Source: CAVVUF01 sp963751425 (GTDB taxonomy: Bacteria; Chloroflexota; Anaerolineae; Anaerolineales; UBA4823). From it: a DNA stretch of 64,000 nucleotides. The notes beneath the pieces are model-generated. The model saw nothing but the letters and a program-made list of their open reading frames with translations. It was not told the DNA's origin and did not search any database. The DNA is taken from assembly GCA_963751425.1 (NCBI GenBank), contig CAVVUF010000001.1, positions 372,001 through 436,000 of the forward strand. The letters run 5' to 3'. How positions within the stretch are numbered: position 1 is the first letter of the stretch; each line of letters starts with the position of its first letter. Below, one piece after another: positions 35,304 through 46,546 of the stretch. The position numbers and the translations under genes are program-made.

Positions 35304-36551
35304 TTAACCTCCCACCACCTGCATGGCGATCTTCGCCCACTCGAACAGCCTGGCCGGATCGTAGCGCACCGTGCTGATATCTTTCAGGATCAGCTCCAGC
35401 GGGCAGCCGTTCTCTCGGCACACTTTCACTGTCGCCAGTAAGTCATCCCGCACCATCTCCCCGTCGAACGCATCGTAAGCCAGCATGGCCGGGCTGGGCT
35501 TGCGCGAGAAGACAAAATCTTTGCCGATCTCTGCCGCGCCGCGCTCCTGGTCAGCCCACGGGCTCATCGATACCTTGCGCACGTTGGGGATCATGCGCAC
35601 CTGCTTCATCTTCTTATCCAGCGGGTCGCAGCAGCCATAATACACCAGCCCAAAGCGCTCGCAGATGCGGCTGAACATAATCGACCTCATATTCCTGGAA
35701 CATGCGCGGTGAGACGGTGGAGAACATCTGCGCCAGTCCGAACATCCACATGTCCTTCGGGCGCGGCTGGGCCGGGTCATATCCGGGTGCGGGCAGCTCA
35801 TCGGTGAAAGCGCCCGTGCAGTGGATCAAGGCTCTGCGGCTCGCACAGCAAGCCCCCCGCTTCGAGCTGGTCCAGCATGCTCAGGTAGCCCTCCGTCATG
35901 CGCCCCACCAGCGCATGCATCATCTCCGGCTTGTCGACGATGCGCATACAGGGCATTCTCCACCCCCATCCAGGTGCTGATCGGGTCCCACAGCGAAAGG
36001 CCGGGGTCATATCCCCAGGGGCGCACCTCCAGCAGCCCATCGAAGAGCTCGTGCGCCACCGCCAGGCGCCGCTCCGTTTCAGCCGGGTCGTGGCTGATGT
36101 GCGGAATTTTAACCTTTTCCAGATCATCCATCGTCTGGAACTGGTTGATGTAATGGTGCGACACCACATCGTTCGTCGGGTCGCTCACGCAGGATTTCCT
36201 CCTCGGTGCCAACCCCGAAGCCGCTGTTATGGATCGCCTTGGGAACCCGGATGAAGTCTTCCACCACCATATCCACCGGAAAGTGCCGCCACTGGAAGAG
36301 CGTGCGCCGCAGGAATTGCTCGTAAGCCTGGCACTCCGGGTCGCTGCAGCGCAGCGTCAGTTCATCGTCCACGTTCATCTCGTGCCAGCACACCTGGTCG
36401 ATCATCACCATGTGGGCGCTCGGGCTGCAGGGCATTCAGCCTGCGCCACAGCCGGCGCTTTTCTTCCTGTACCGGCAAGGCCGCAATCTCCGCCACCTGA
36501 GCCGCCAGCCCGCGAATAATCTCAGATATCGTCTTTATTGAGCATAGCCAT
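35304..36551 (-). pseudogene. Uroporphyrinogen decarboxylase-like protein, about six frameshifts
   Basis: Starting at ATG 36551 or 36545, about 400 residues can be stitched from frames meeting near 36523, 36440, 36200, 35950, 35820 and 35700. Recognisable URO-D blocks are MVMIDQVCWHEM, LSLWDPISTWMGVENALY, VDKPEMMHALVGRMTEGYL, FGLVYYGCCDPLDKK and NVRKVSMSPWAD. CCDPLD and the KVSMSPW strand suggest the corrinoid methyltransferase-type branch (inference). Every break equals one extra base. Conserved residues persist on both sides of each break, which favours sequencing indels over ancient decay. Confidence 0.72.
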
Positions 36552-36736
36552 CCTGATAGAAAATCTCACCGCCAAGACCAGCTCAAGAAACTCCCAAAAA
36601 CTTTGATGAGAGTAAACAAAGATCTTATTCCTTGGTTACGCGATATACATTCCTGGCGCCTTGGTGGTTCATTGGTTTTCGGTATTTCTTTGTTCTTTCT
36701 CCGTGCTCTCAAGTCTTTTCTGGTCTCCGCGAAGCT

Positions 36737-38142
36737 TTATACCGCGAACACCAAATTCGGCCTCAGGAAGAACGGCGGCACAATAGCCTGGATATTCCCC
36801 AGCGGCAGCACCTCTTCCGGCAGCTCGAAGCCCAGCACCCTGCCATAAACGTGCGCCGCTTCTGGCAGCGCTCAAAGGTTGCCGGGTAGCTGGCTTTGAT
36901 CTGCTTGCGCAGCGCCGCATCCGCCAGCACGAGCCCGTCCTCCATGCGCGTCGAGAAATAGACCGGCGAGTCGGGGATCACATCCACCTGGATCGCCATG
37001 CCCGAATGCAGCGGCACCTGCGAGCCCGGGTAGATCGGCGAGCTGACCCACTCATCCAGGTGGATCAGGTGCCCGGCGTTGAGGAAGATGCCGAACTTCT
37101 TGAAGGGCAGGTTATCCTGCACCACGTCAGAAAGCTCACCCCCCGCCCTGCCAATGGTCAGCAGGCGGTACCATTCCACCATCACCTCGAAATACGGCCC
37201 GGCGAAGTTCTCCACGTAATCCTGGGCAGCCACCGGCAGGTCCGCAGCCGATTCCGCCGTCCAGCCCGCCCGGCAGATATTGCTGCCCCAGTAGCACACG
37301 TTGGTGGCAAAGGGATCGCCGCTCCGGATAGGTGCCCCAATCGGGCTCGATAAGCCGTAGGTGCGGTTAGCGCCTGTCACCATAGTCATGTGGCAGCCGA
37401 AGAGGCTCGCCATCATAGCCTGCCAGCCGAGCCACAGCTTGGTCGGTCATGCCTTCTCGCATCCCGAAAAGCATGCGTTTCATCGCCTCCGAAGCCAGCA
37501 CGTTGGTATATTCAAAATAAGCGATCTCCGCCGCCGAGCAGAAGCTGCGCAAGCCGTAGTCTGGGTGCATGAAGATATCGGTGACATTGGTCACATTCTC
37601 CCTGCCAGCCAGCTCCCGCAGAGTATCCGCCAGGTAAGCCGGAAGGTCCACGGCGTGCAGGCTGTCGGGGTGCTCCGTCTCGGCGAAGTATTTCCAGCCC
37701 GAGCAGCCTACTTGTGACCCTGGCTGGATGCCCTCCCCGGCAAAGATCTCCCGGATCAGGCGGCTGCTTTCTCGGGGCTGGCCCAGCAGCGAGAAGGTCT
37801 GGAAGCGCTCGTGGCGCAGGTCCCCGCCACATACAGCGGGCTGACATCCAGGTAGCCTGCGCACTCGTTGCCGGCCACCAGCAGCGGCTTGCCGCTCAAT
37901 TCGACGATCAGCAGCGCCTCCTCGAAGCGCGGGTCGAAGCCGGTCAGGTACGCCAGGTTAGCGAAGTGCTCCCGGTCGCCATACACCACCAGGTGGGTGA
38001 GCCTCTTTGCATGCATGCCTCGCGCCGCCGCCAGCCTGCCCCGGAACTCCTCCACGCTCGCCGGCGCAGGTCTTCCCCCCCGCCGAATTCCGGATAATCG
38101 ATCTCGATCAGGCGGTGCTTTTTGAAACTTAGCTTTCGTCAT
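36737..38142 (-). pseudogene. M24-family (creatinase/prolidase-like) protein, about five frameshifts
   Basis: Frames 38142-37760, 37864-37367 and 37416-36860, plus short end pieces, combine to about 465 residues ending at TAA 36739-36737. The N-terminal creatinase domain (FANLAYLTGFDPRFEEALLIV) is followed by a pita-bread domain (LNAGHLIHLDEW, MAIQVDVIPD, MEDGLVLAD). The two Asp metal ligands of M24 peptidases appear as Asn (ATNVCYWGSNICRAGW), while the His and one Glu remain. This resembles the metal-free creatinase branch rather than an active Xaa-Pro peptidase. It lies between a binding-protein gene and a URO-D gene on the same strand. Confidence 0.72.
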
Positions 38143-38232
38143 AGGTCATTCCTTCCGCGAAAAATGGGGATTGGCTTACCAGGGAATTATAAATCAAACC
38201 CTCTAATTTCTAATCAAAAGATCGAACATCCT

Positions 38233-40365
38233 TTATTCTTCTGTGAAGGAGTAGGTTTCGGGGTTGGTGATGGCAGGGTAGGCAATAATCCAGGGGTTGA
38301 CAAAACCGTTCAGCTTGAGCTGCTCACGGGTGGGGACATTCTCCAGCTTCTTGCTAACGATGACGATACGCGGGGTGTTACAGACCGTTCCAACGAAAAA
38401 AGGACCTGCCTGCATGTGGATTTCATTCATTTCCCAGACAGTTTCCATGCGTTTGATGGCGGATAGCTCGATCTTGGCCTTTTCGTAAAGCTGGTGCAGC
38501 TTCTCGACAGGGGTGCCCTGATACTGCGGCTCATCTTTCTGCCAGCGGGGGGGCTGCCGGTCCCAAGGAGAGAGTTCCCCCTCGGTCCCGTCCACTGGAG
38601 TGCCCTGCACAACCAGCATATTCCCGCATAAAGGAGCCCAATGGGCTGCATCATTGGGTATAATCCAGGAGGGATAGAGGAGGTGGTCTGGTCCATCGCT
38701 AACTTCACCACCGGTGGTGAAATCAAGCTTGCCAGCCTGCCATGCAGTCGTAAAATCCGCATCCGGCATCTGGTTAATCACAATATTGAGCCCCACGTCC
38801 TTCCAGTTCTGGGCAGCAATCTCTAAGACATCCGTGGTTTCTTTACGAGCGGCAGCAGCCTGAAAATCAATTCTCACCTCAAGGGAGGTGCCATCGGGAA
38901 CTCGTGCCAGCCGTCCTCGTTCACATCCTTGACATTGATCTCATCCAGCAGTGCCATGGCTTTTTCAGGATCATAAGCTGCGTACAAGTCACGGAACTTG
39001 ATGTAATGCGCACGGGCGGCCTCGTTCAGGTTGAATTCGATGGCTTTCGGCGACATCGTCCCACCGGTAATCATGCCGGTTTGATAATAGACGATCTTTT
39101 GGATGGTCAGGCGGTCGATGGCAAAGGAGAGTGCTTGCTTGAATTTTGAACTGCGATACAGCTCACGCCGCTTATCTTCTTTACAATCGTAATTCCATAG
39201 AAACATTTGACCGGTGCCGGAACCGCCATCGTAAAGGCGGACCTGGTAATTCCCCTTTTCCTCAGCCTGCTTAAGCGGGGCAATATCCGCCAGGGTTAAA
39301 TCATAGGTGAAAAGCATATAATCGACAACCCCCTGCATGATCTTGAGCATGAGCATCTGCCGGTCAGCATGGCGCGTCTCATCAATCCCATCGATATAGG
39401 GAAGCTGGTTGCCCAATGGGTCAACGGCGTAATAATAAGGGTTGCGCTCCCAGGTGCAAGAGACATCTGGCGTGAAGGAGGTAAGCAGCCAGGGGTTCAA
39501 AGACGGCATCTCTGGGTTCGTGCTGGAAGAACACTTTCGATTGAACGCTTCGAAATTGAGCTGTTCAGGATTGTAGGTTGGGTGAAATTGTTTGAGGTAG
39601 TGAGCTGGGGCGATCCAGCGCGGGCCGATGTCACCATTCACCCACATCGCCAGCCGTTTAGCGGTCAGCGGGGCAGGCGAAAGGTACTTGATTTGCAGGG
39701 TATTGTCATCGATAGGTACGAGTTCAGCCAGCTCCCCACCGGCTGTGCCGAAGTCGGGAGGCTGCTCAGGGCAGTTGGGGTCAAGAACCATATCATTCCA
39801 CCAAAACAGCACATCCGCCGTGGTGCAGGGGTGACCATCGGACCATTTGAGACCTGCGCGCAGGTGAAAAGTCCAGGTTTTGTTCTCGGCGTCCGCCTCC
39901 CAGGTATCGCAGATGCCGGGGGCAATCCCCGTGGCATCATCGATCCAGCGCAGGGGTGAGTGGCCATACATGCACTCACTGGTCAAGAACCCCTGCCAGG
40001 AATGCGAGAACCGCAGGCGCCCACCATACTGTCCAATGCTGTTGAGCGGGGCGAGGGTGAGGGGTACCTTGGGCAGCCGTTCTGCGAGAGGGAGAAGCTC
40101 GCCGGAGGCAGCTTTGGCTGCCAGCGCAGGGGCTTCTCGTGGTCGGCTGCGCTGGTGGGGATCGATGTAGCGGTTGCCAATGCCTGTGGGATTGGGGTGG
40201 GATATCGACCACTTTCTGTTGGTTGGGGACTGCAGTTGTTCCGGTCAGGGGAGTTGGCTCGACCTCCCTCAAGCAGGCTGTGAGAACGAAACTGCCAGCC
40301 GAAAAGGCAGAGAAGAACAGAAATTCACGCCGGGTAAGGTTTTTTCGATGCATGCAGGGTCCCAT
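38233..40365 (-). pseudogene. Solute-binding protein (SBP_bac_5) with lipoprotein signal, several frameshifts
   Basis: Frames 40365 to about 40160, about 40150-38874 and 38877-38233 give about 700 residues. The N-terminus has an RREF motif and a lipobox VLTAC (Tat-type lipoprotein). The mature protein begins near ELLPLAERLPKVP, then QYGGRLRFSHSW, WTFHLRAGLKWSDGHPCTTADV and EYSAAN-type blocks of cluster C binding proteins. The break at about 38877 is a CCC run one base short. It is the first gene of the minus-strand group with M24 and URO-D, suggesting import of a substrate processed by them. No permease genes are present. Confidence 0.78.
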
Positions 40366-40579
40366 GATCAAGTTCCTTGGGAATTGTATATCGAAGAAAA
40401 TTGGAAGTCAACCACCTTTGCTGAAGAAAAATCCCCACCACAACGCTTCTATGATGATTTATTGACGATTTCTTGATCGTCAAAATATACAATGAGAATT
40501 ATCCAGCCCGCGGGCGATGCTTTTCTGCAGGGATATGGTTCAAATAATCCATCGATGACCACTCAAAAGGAGTTTTAGC

Positions 40580-41650
40580 ATGGCAACACTGAACTCAAAA
40601 AATCTCATCACCACCTGCCTGGTATTGATCCTGTTATCCACCCAGCTGCTGGCCTGCAACAGCGCCACTCCCCTGCCTCCCACAGCGACCGAAATGGCTG
40701 TAATCCAGCCAAGCGCCACAACCGCCATTACGGATACTCCGGAGCCCACCAGCACCCCCTTACCTACGGATACTCCTGTGCCGCCCACTGCTACCGATAC
40801 GGCAGTGCCTCCCACTGCCACCATCACGCCTACCTTAGGTCCCCAAGTGCCTTTCGTTGTGGCGGCAGTGAGTATGCCCGATGCAGGTGATAAAACAGCT
40901 AACCGGGTTTTATTCGAAAAATATATGACCGAAGCAGCTGCCCAAGGGGCACAGCTCATCGTTTTCCCGGAGAGCATTGTTCAGACGAACCCCGGATTGG
41001 GGAATTGGGATTACAAGCCAACAGAAGAAGAAATGGCTGCTTTTGAAAATCTTGCCGAAACCATCCCAGGGGAAACAACCGATTGGTTCACGGAGAAGGC
41101 ATCCCAAATCGGGATCTATGTCATTTTTGGCATGCTCGAGCGCGCCGAAGATGGCGCGTTTTACAACTCCAGCGTCTTCCTCGGACCGCAAGGCATCCTG
41201 GGAACCTATCACAAGAAAACTTTATTTGACACCAGCATGGGGGGCAATGAGCATTTATTTGTAGGACGCGGAAAAGAGAACGGGAAGGTAGTGGACAGCC
41301 CACTGGGAAAGGTGGGTCTGCTGGTTGCTGCAGATACATATATAGGTTATGGATATGACCTTCGCAAAGGGGGTGCAAAACTAGCGGTCACTGTAGCAGA
41401 TTGGGATGGGGGTGTCGCCCAATATTTTGATGAGTCCATGAAGAAAACAGCCACTGACTGCAATTGCTGGCATGTCATGTCGGACCTGGTAGGTCCTTTC
41501 GGAAAATATTTCAAGGCGATTGGCCAAAGCCAGATCATCAACCCCTCCGGGGAGATTCTCGCTGATACCGGTGAAAGTGAAGGCATGATTGTCTTGGAGA
41601 CAGGTTTGACAATCGATGAAGCCGCTGTGCCCGTAGCAGCTCAACCTTAA
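40580..41650 (+). CDS. Nitrilase-fold lipoprotein lacking the catalytic cysteine
   Basis: A 356-residue lipoprotein: lipobox LLAC near residue 26, a Thr/Pro-rich linker (TPEPTSTPLPTDTPVPPT) to about residue 92, then a carbon-nitrogen hydrolase domain. The catalytic Glu (IVFPES, near 133) and Lys (YHKKTLF, near 213) are present, but the nucleophile position reads LLVAADTY, with Ala where nitrilases have Cys (consensus ICYD/ICAD). It is therefore probably not an amidase, and may bind an amide or serve a structural role. AAGGAG lies seven bases before ATG 40580. The nitrilase frame is otherwise complete and undamaged. Confidence 0.82.
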   Translation: MATLNSKNLITTCLVLILLSTQLLACNSATPLPPTATEMAVIQPSATTAITDTPEPTSTPLPTDTPVPPTATDTAVPPTATITPTLGPQVPFVVAAVSMPDAGDKTANRVLFEKYMTEAAAQGAQLIVFPESIVQTNPGLGNWDYKPTEEEMAAFENLAETIPGETTDWFTEKASQIGIYVIFGMLERAEDGAFYNSSVFLGPQGILGTYHKKTLFDTSMGGNEHLFVGRGKENGKVVDSPLGKVGLLVAADTYIGYGYDLRKGGAKLAVTVADWDGGVAQYFDESMKKTATDCNCWHVMSDLVGPFGKYFKAIGQSQIINPSGEILADTGESEGMIVLETGLTIDEAAVPVAAQP

Positions 41651-41674
41651 TGAGGCGTAAGGATCACTTGCCCA

Positions 41675-42025
41675 ATGCCCGAACCAACCTACCTTCTAAT
41701 GGCAGTCGCAAGGGTTATTCCAGAAAGCGTTTGGGATGCCGTCCAGGTCTTTCAGGCCTTTGTCCCTCAGCCGGGGCTGCCTGCCACCCAGAGGCTGCAT
41801 CAATCCATGCTCATCGAGTCGCAGGAGGAACCCGGACGGCTGACCTGGCTGACCACCTGGAACACGAAAACCGATTCGCAGGCTTTCTTGAGCAGCACCC
41901 GCTACACCAACCTGATCGCTGCTTTGCAGCCCTATCTGCTGCGCCAACCGGAATGGTACTGGTACAGCGTGTTGGAAGATTGGGCGAAAGAAATGGAACC
42001 GTCAAATTATGAAAGGAGGTTGTAA
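41675..42025 (+). CDS. Dimeric alpha/beta-barrel (ABM-like) protein
   Basis: A 116-residue protein resembling antibiotic biosynthesis monooxygenase or similar ferredoxin-like dimeric barrels: an N-terminal strand YLLMAVARVIPE, a helix (WDAVQVFQAFV), the pattern SMLIESQEEPGRLTWLTTWNTK (repeat of strand, turn, strand with conserved W) and a helix with FLSSTRYTNLIAAL. Small-molecule substrate or regulatory role unknown. It starts 24 bases after the nitrilase-like gene and is probably in its operon. The ATG 41675 has AAGGATC-like purines before it, a weak site. Confidence 0.6.
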   Translation: MPEPTYLLMAVARVIPESVWDAVQVFQAFVPQPGLPATQRLHQSMLIESQEEPGRLTWLTTWNTKTDSQAFLSSTRYTNLIAALQPYLLRQPEWYWYSVLEDWAKEMEPSNYERRL

Positions 42026-42091
42026 CGATCAAAATCATCCGTAAGATCTGTGCCATCCGTGAGCATAATTTATATTCAAGGAGAGAATAAA

Positions 42092-42616
42092 ATGAAAAAG
42101 ATTTTCCGCTTCACAACCATCGCATTCGTTATTTTTGCGTTGCTGCTGTCGACCTTCCCTGCCTCAGCTGGAGCCACCAAGACGGAAGTTACTGGAAAAG
42201 TATGGGGCGTAGATTTCGACGGACCCGAATATAAGCAGTGGATCTCCGACACCTATGTATCGCATTGGCGAGGAGAACAATTGAGGTTCCAGTATGTCAC
42301 AGACGATCCCAGGTTAGATGGCTGGGCATATTTGATTAATAATGGCGAAGCCCATTTTACACCTGATTGGACCCTTCTCTTCATTCACGTTTGGGGAAAA
42401 TGGACAATTTTTGCTGAGGCAGAAGGCTTGACTCCCTTGTGGGAATGCTCAAGCACAGGTTTCTTCGACGCTTACTTTAATTATTCGGCGAAAGCGTTAT
42501 GCACTGGCGTCGGTGTAAATAAAGGACTGCTGGCGAAATTTGATCTGAACGTCGTGGCTGCGGAATATGATGGCTCAATGAATCTCAATGGCGAGATCAT
42601 CGACACAGGCCAATAG
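42092..42616 (+). CDS. Small secreted protein, unknown function
   Basis: A 174-residue protein with a signal peptide (residues 1-27, cleavage after PASA). The mature part has aromatic-rich beta segments (GKVWGVDFDGPEYKQWIS, WAYLINNGEAHFTPDWTLLF) and two Cys. No family is recognised. The start ATG 42092 has AAGGAG ahead of it, preceded by a tandem CCGTG word repeat. It faces SARP regulator 2 tail-to-tail, an arrangement like the other secreted-protein/regulator neighbours in the window. Confidence 0.65.
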   Translation: MKKIFRFTTIAFVIFALLLSTFPASAGATKTEVTGKVWGVDFDGPEYKQWISDTYVSHWRGEQLRFQYVTDDPRLDGWAYLINNGEAHFTPDWTLLFIHVWGKWTIFAEAEGLTPLWECSSTGFFDAYFNYSAKALCTGVGVNKGLLAKFDLNVVAAEYDGSMNLNGEIIDTGQ

Positions 42617-42676
42617 TCGACTTCAGGAGATTTTAAGACACATTTTTCATAAATTAAAAAGATATACCTATTTCTA

Positions 42677-42702
42677 CCGGGCGGTCAGGGGTGGCCGCCC
42701 GG
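42677..42702 (+). terminator. GC-rich hairpin after the secreted-protein gene
   Basis: CCGGGCGG (42677-42684) pairs with CCGCCCGG (42695-42702) and lies 60 bases after the stop. The flanking T run is poor (ATTTCT), so efficiency as a rho-independent terminator is doubtful, but it lies between two convergent genes and could serve both directions. Confidence 0.45.
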
Positions 42703-42714
42703 ATTTCTATCCTC

Positions 42715-42756
42715 TGTCATCCTGAGCCAGCGATCTGTGCAAGCGAAGGATCCCTA
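42715..42756 (+). repeat. GTCATCCTGAGC...GAAGGATC repeat copy
   Basis: A member of the dispersed family: TGTCATCCTGAGCCAGCG, then AGCGAAGGATCCC. It lies between the hairpin at 42677 and the 3' end of SARP regulator 2. Confidence 0.5.
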
Positions 42757-42863
42757 CGACCTTCCAATCTGCAGAATTGCCCTCCAAGAGGCGCGTCAAA
42801 GGGGCGGCGATGAGTACATCTCTCCGCTGCACTCAGGGTCAGCATTGCAAGCCACCGATCACG

Positions 42864-45800
42864 TTATACTATTTTCTTCGACCTGAGCTTATTCAGGTAC
42901 TCCTCCCCCACTTCCCTCAGCTTCCGCCCGCGGCCGCGCTCCTGGGCAGCCTCAATCGCCTCAGAGGGCAAGCCCGCGCACATTTCCCGCAGCGGTTTCC
43001 CGAACAGATCCTCGAACCACCTGGAATTCCCCGCACAGGGGTGCGCCGTGACAGTCGAATACAGCTCCAGCGCTTGCTCCTGCTCCCCAGCCTCGGCGAG
43101 CATCACTGCCAGGGTCGCCAGCGCCAGCATGAACACCCAAAAGAAGCCCTTCTCCATCCCATTGACCAGCGCCTGCTCCAAGGTTTCCAGGGCTGCTGCC
43201 CGGTCCCCTCGCCGGTATGCGATGTACCCCAGCAGCGCCAGCGGCTGCCCGGCCATATCGTAGCGCGGCAGGTCCATCACTTTTTCATAATAGTTCCTCA
43301 ATTTAGGTTCAGCCCCATCCCAGTCGCCCGTAATCAGGCGCACTTCAGCCCTGATAATATCCATGGCATTCTGGTAGTAATTGCCCATCGCTTCCCCGGC
43401 AAATGCCGCTTCACTCAACACCGCCGTATAATCTCCCAACTGCAGATCGATGCCTGCCAGTATATACCGCGCAAATAGCCGGTTCCCTGTTTCAATGGGA
43501 TGGGTTAAAACCAGTATCGTCTCTCGAAACATTGACCTGGCCTGCTCATAATTTCCCGCATAGTACGACGCCAGTGCCAGGTATTGCTTATGAATGGCTT
43601 GGTAGAAAGGATTGTTTATTCGGCTCAAATAAACCCCATGCTCCTCTGCCACTCGTAATCCGGCTTCATAATCACCCGTCACCATATAAAAGAACCCCAA
43701 TTCCGCCAATATCCCGGCGATCATATCCGGATCACCCAAAGAACGTTGGATTGCCATCGCTTGCTCGATGTAAGGTCCCATGACAATGGTATTACCAGCC
43801 TGTCCATTCCCTACAGCATTTTTCAGCAGTGCCAGCGAGATATCCCAGGCATCTTCACCAGCAAGCATTAAATCCAGCCCCTTCTGGTAATCCTCTAAAG
43901 CAGATAGGTAGTTATTTTTGCTCAAAAGGATTACATCCCCATTGCACAGATGAATAAGAGCCTGCTCCCGCCTCATACTCACTGCCAGCTCAACCTGCCC
44001 CGCCAACCTATCTCCTACCCGGGTTACTACCTGGTGGGCTTGTTCATACACTCTTAGCCGGTAGAAGACGTTTGCTAACCATATCCCCAGCTTTATCCAA
44101 AGGCGCAGGCTTACAGGATTGTCTTCCTGTACCACGATCTGGTGCATAGTTCGCTGGAAAAGCTCTTTACCTTCTGCATAATAGCCGCTCAACTGATGGT
44201 AATAGCGCAGAGATTTTAGGGCCTTGTCTAAAAGCTCAAACTCCTGCTGTGCCACCGCCCAATCCCAGGCAGCCAGGATATCCGTGTATTCCTGATCGAT
44301 CTCTGCCAGGATTTCCGGCTGCTCAGCAGATTTCAAGCGCTTCTCGCACGCAGCCAGCGCTTCCAGGTAAACCCGGCAGTGGTGCTGGTGGATCTCCATA
44401 TTTTCTACCGGCGAGGCAGCCAGCTTTTCCTGGGCATACTGACGCAGCAGATTGTGGATGCGAAAACGATCAGGCTCAACCCGCTGCAAAAGAGACTGTT
44501 CGACCAGGCTCTTCAAATCCTCCAGCGAAGCCTCTGCAACCTGGAAGGCGCGCTCTGAAGAAAAAGGACCGTGTATAACTGCCAGGCGCATGAAAACAGA
44601 CCGTCCTGTTTGGCTGAGCAAGCGCCAGGAATGGTCGAAGGTCGCCCGCAGGCTGCGCTGCCTGTCTGGCAGATCGCTCCAATCGACGGCGAGAAAATCC
44701 AGGCTGTGCTGGATCTCCTGGACGATCTTCTCGACCGGTAAGATATTCACCCAGGCTGCCGCCAGCAAGATCCCCAAGGGTACGCCCTGCACCAGCCGGC
44801 AGATTGTTACGACTGCCTCCTGGTTCAGCGGATTCAGCTCAAAATTAGGATCACTGCGGTGCGCGGCAACCACAAATAGCTGCACGGCGTTGTAAGAGGC
44901 CAGTTTTTCAAAGCCAGATTCCGGTGGAAAGCTCAGACCCTGCACCAAGAAGATCTGCTCCGAGGCCAGGTTCAGGCGCAGGCGCGAGGTGACCAGGATC
45001 TTCAGCAGCGGAAGCTCACTTAATAGTTGTCCGACCAGGTGCCGCTTCATGAACCATCCCTTCGAACCCATCCAGGACCAAGAGCAAACGACGAGGTTTT
45101 AAATGTATGGATAACTGCTCCACCAGATCGAGCTGCGGCCTTGCCATGCCTCCTTCAGAACCCGGGCTTTGCCCCAAGCCAACTGCCAGGGCAAGCGCCT
45201 GAAGGAGAGACCGGCTGGACTGCTGCGCATCGAATTCGACCAGGCAAACACCATCTGGGAACTTCGCCGAAACTGTCGTTCCCAATTCCAGCGCAAGGCT
45301 GGTCTTACCCGCGCCTCCCGGTCCTAACAAAGTGACCAGGCGGCAGTCCGGGTCGAGCAGTTTTTTGTAAAGCAGCCCCAGCTCAACCTGCCTGCCGATC
45401 AGGGGAGTCAACCGGGCGGGGAGGTTCGACAGGCTCCCCTGCGCTGCTCGCTCACCACCTGAAGGCATCTTAATTTGCTGGTACAGGACGGTCGTCTCCG
45501 TGTCCGGTTCTACCCCCAGCTCATCCGCCAGGATCCTCTGGCAGGCAGCATACTGCGCCAGCGCATCGGAGCGCCTCCCCAGGCGGCTCAGCACCTGCAT
45601 CACCCTGCGGTAGGCGGCTTCGTCAAGCGGATCGAGAACCACCCAACGGTTCGCAAAACCCAAGGCTTTCTCGAGCTCCCCAGCCGCCTCACACCCCTGC
45701 GACAGCCAACCGGCGGCGCGGATCATCTTCATGCGGTAAGTTTCTCGCTGCAGGCGCAGCCAATCTTCAAAGGCCAGGCAGCCAGGCAGGTCGAGACCTT

Positions 45801-46233
45801 CCAAGAATTCGCCAGTATAGAGACTGTCGAGGTGCTCCAGCCGTTCCAGGCAGGCAGGGCAGTCCCAGGGAGCTTGATGGTTATGCTGCAAGCAGGCTTG
45901 CAGCAGCTCCTCGAATTCAGCCACATCCAACCAGGCATGCTCGGCTCGGAAGCGGATTTCTTGGGGAGTGATTTCCAGGAGAGACATCCCGGACTGGGAT
46001 TGAACTTTCTTGTTGAGCGATGAGATTACCTGGCTCAGGCTGTGATGCGCCTGGGATTCAGGCTTTTCAGACCAGAACAGGCCTACCAGGTTCTCCCGGC
46101 GGTGGAGGCGGTCATTTTCAACCGCCAGGTATGCCAGCAGCAAACGCGCCTTATCGGACTCAAAAGCCTTTAAAGGCTTCCCGTCATACTCTGCTTTATA
46201 CCCGCCGAAAAAACACAGGCGCAAATCGCCCAA
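42864..46233 (-). pseudogene. SARP/BTAD-type STAND transcriptional regulator 2, one frameshift
   Basis: Two frames (46233-45016 and 45071-42864) give about 1120 residues. The winged helix (LRLCFFGGYKAEYDG, SDKARLLLAYLAVE) and BTAD domain end near residue 250, followed by a STAND ATPase with Walker A LGPGGAGKTSLA, then long TPR arrays to the C-terminus. The joining point lies near 45065-45045, just after the Walker B-like LLLVLDGFEGM, and needs one base removed. The start is TTG 46233, with AAGGGAG seven bases upstream; a TATAAT lies at 46262-46257. The family senses small ligands; the target genes are unknown. Confidence 0.82.
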
Positions 46234-46546
46234 ATGGATGCTCCCTTCCCCTTGATATTATAGAGGCGAAAATCGAGCAATGCAACCACACTTCACAAGC
46301 GTGGAAAGGCCAGTTGGTATGATGTAAAAAAAGCCGCTTCATGTTATCATACCTTATCATTTGATCTGTTTCTCTCGATTTATAAAACCATTGCACCTTT
46401 CCTTCTCTGCACCTTTGCGTTTAGTTTTTGTCTCTTCACAAAACTTCTTAAAAAAGCTATTTGCATTGACATGGATCTCGCGTAACGATCCATGATCAAT
46501 CCTGTTTATCCTATGCATCCTATTAGATCAAATAAGTGAGCAGCCC
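46234..46546. promoter_or_regulatory. Divergent intergenic region with regulator promoter and word repeats
   Basis: This 313-base gap holds the TATAAT of SARP regulator 2 (minus strand, 46262-46257) and, nearer the dehydratase gene, two tandem-word tracts: CTGCACCTTTGCGTTTAG at about 46411 and ATCCTGTTTATCCTATGC at about 46499. No ORF with a ribosome site is seen. The dehydratase start at 46547 lacks a strong SD. Confidence 0.45.

Noticed and set aside
36603..36848. Plus-strand frame of 81 codons near the M24 gene
   Set aside because: It is the antisense of the M24 C-terminus and the word-repeat tract; no start signal.
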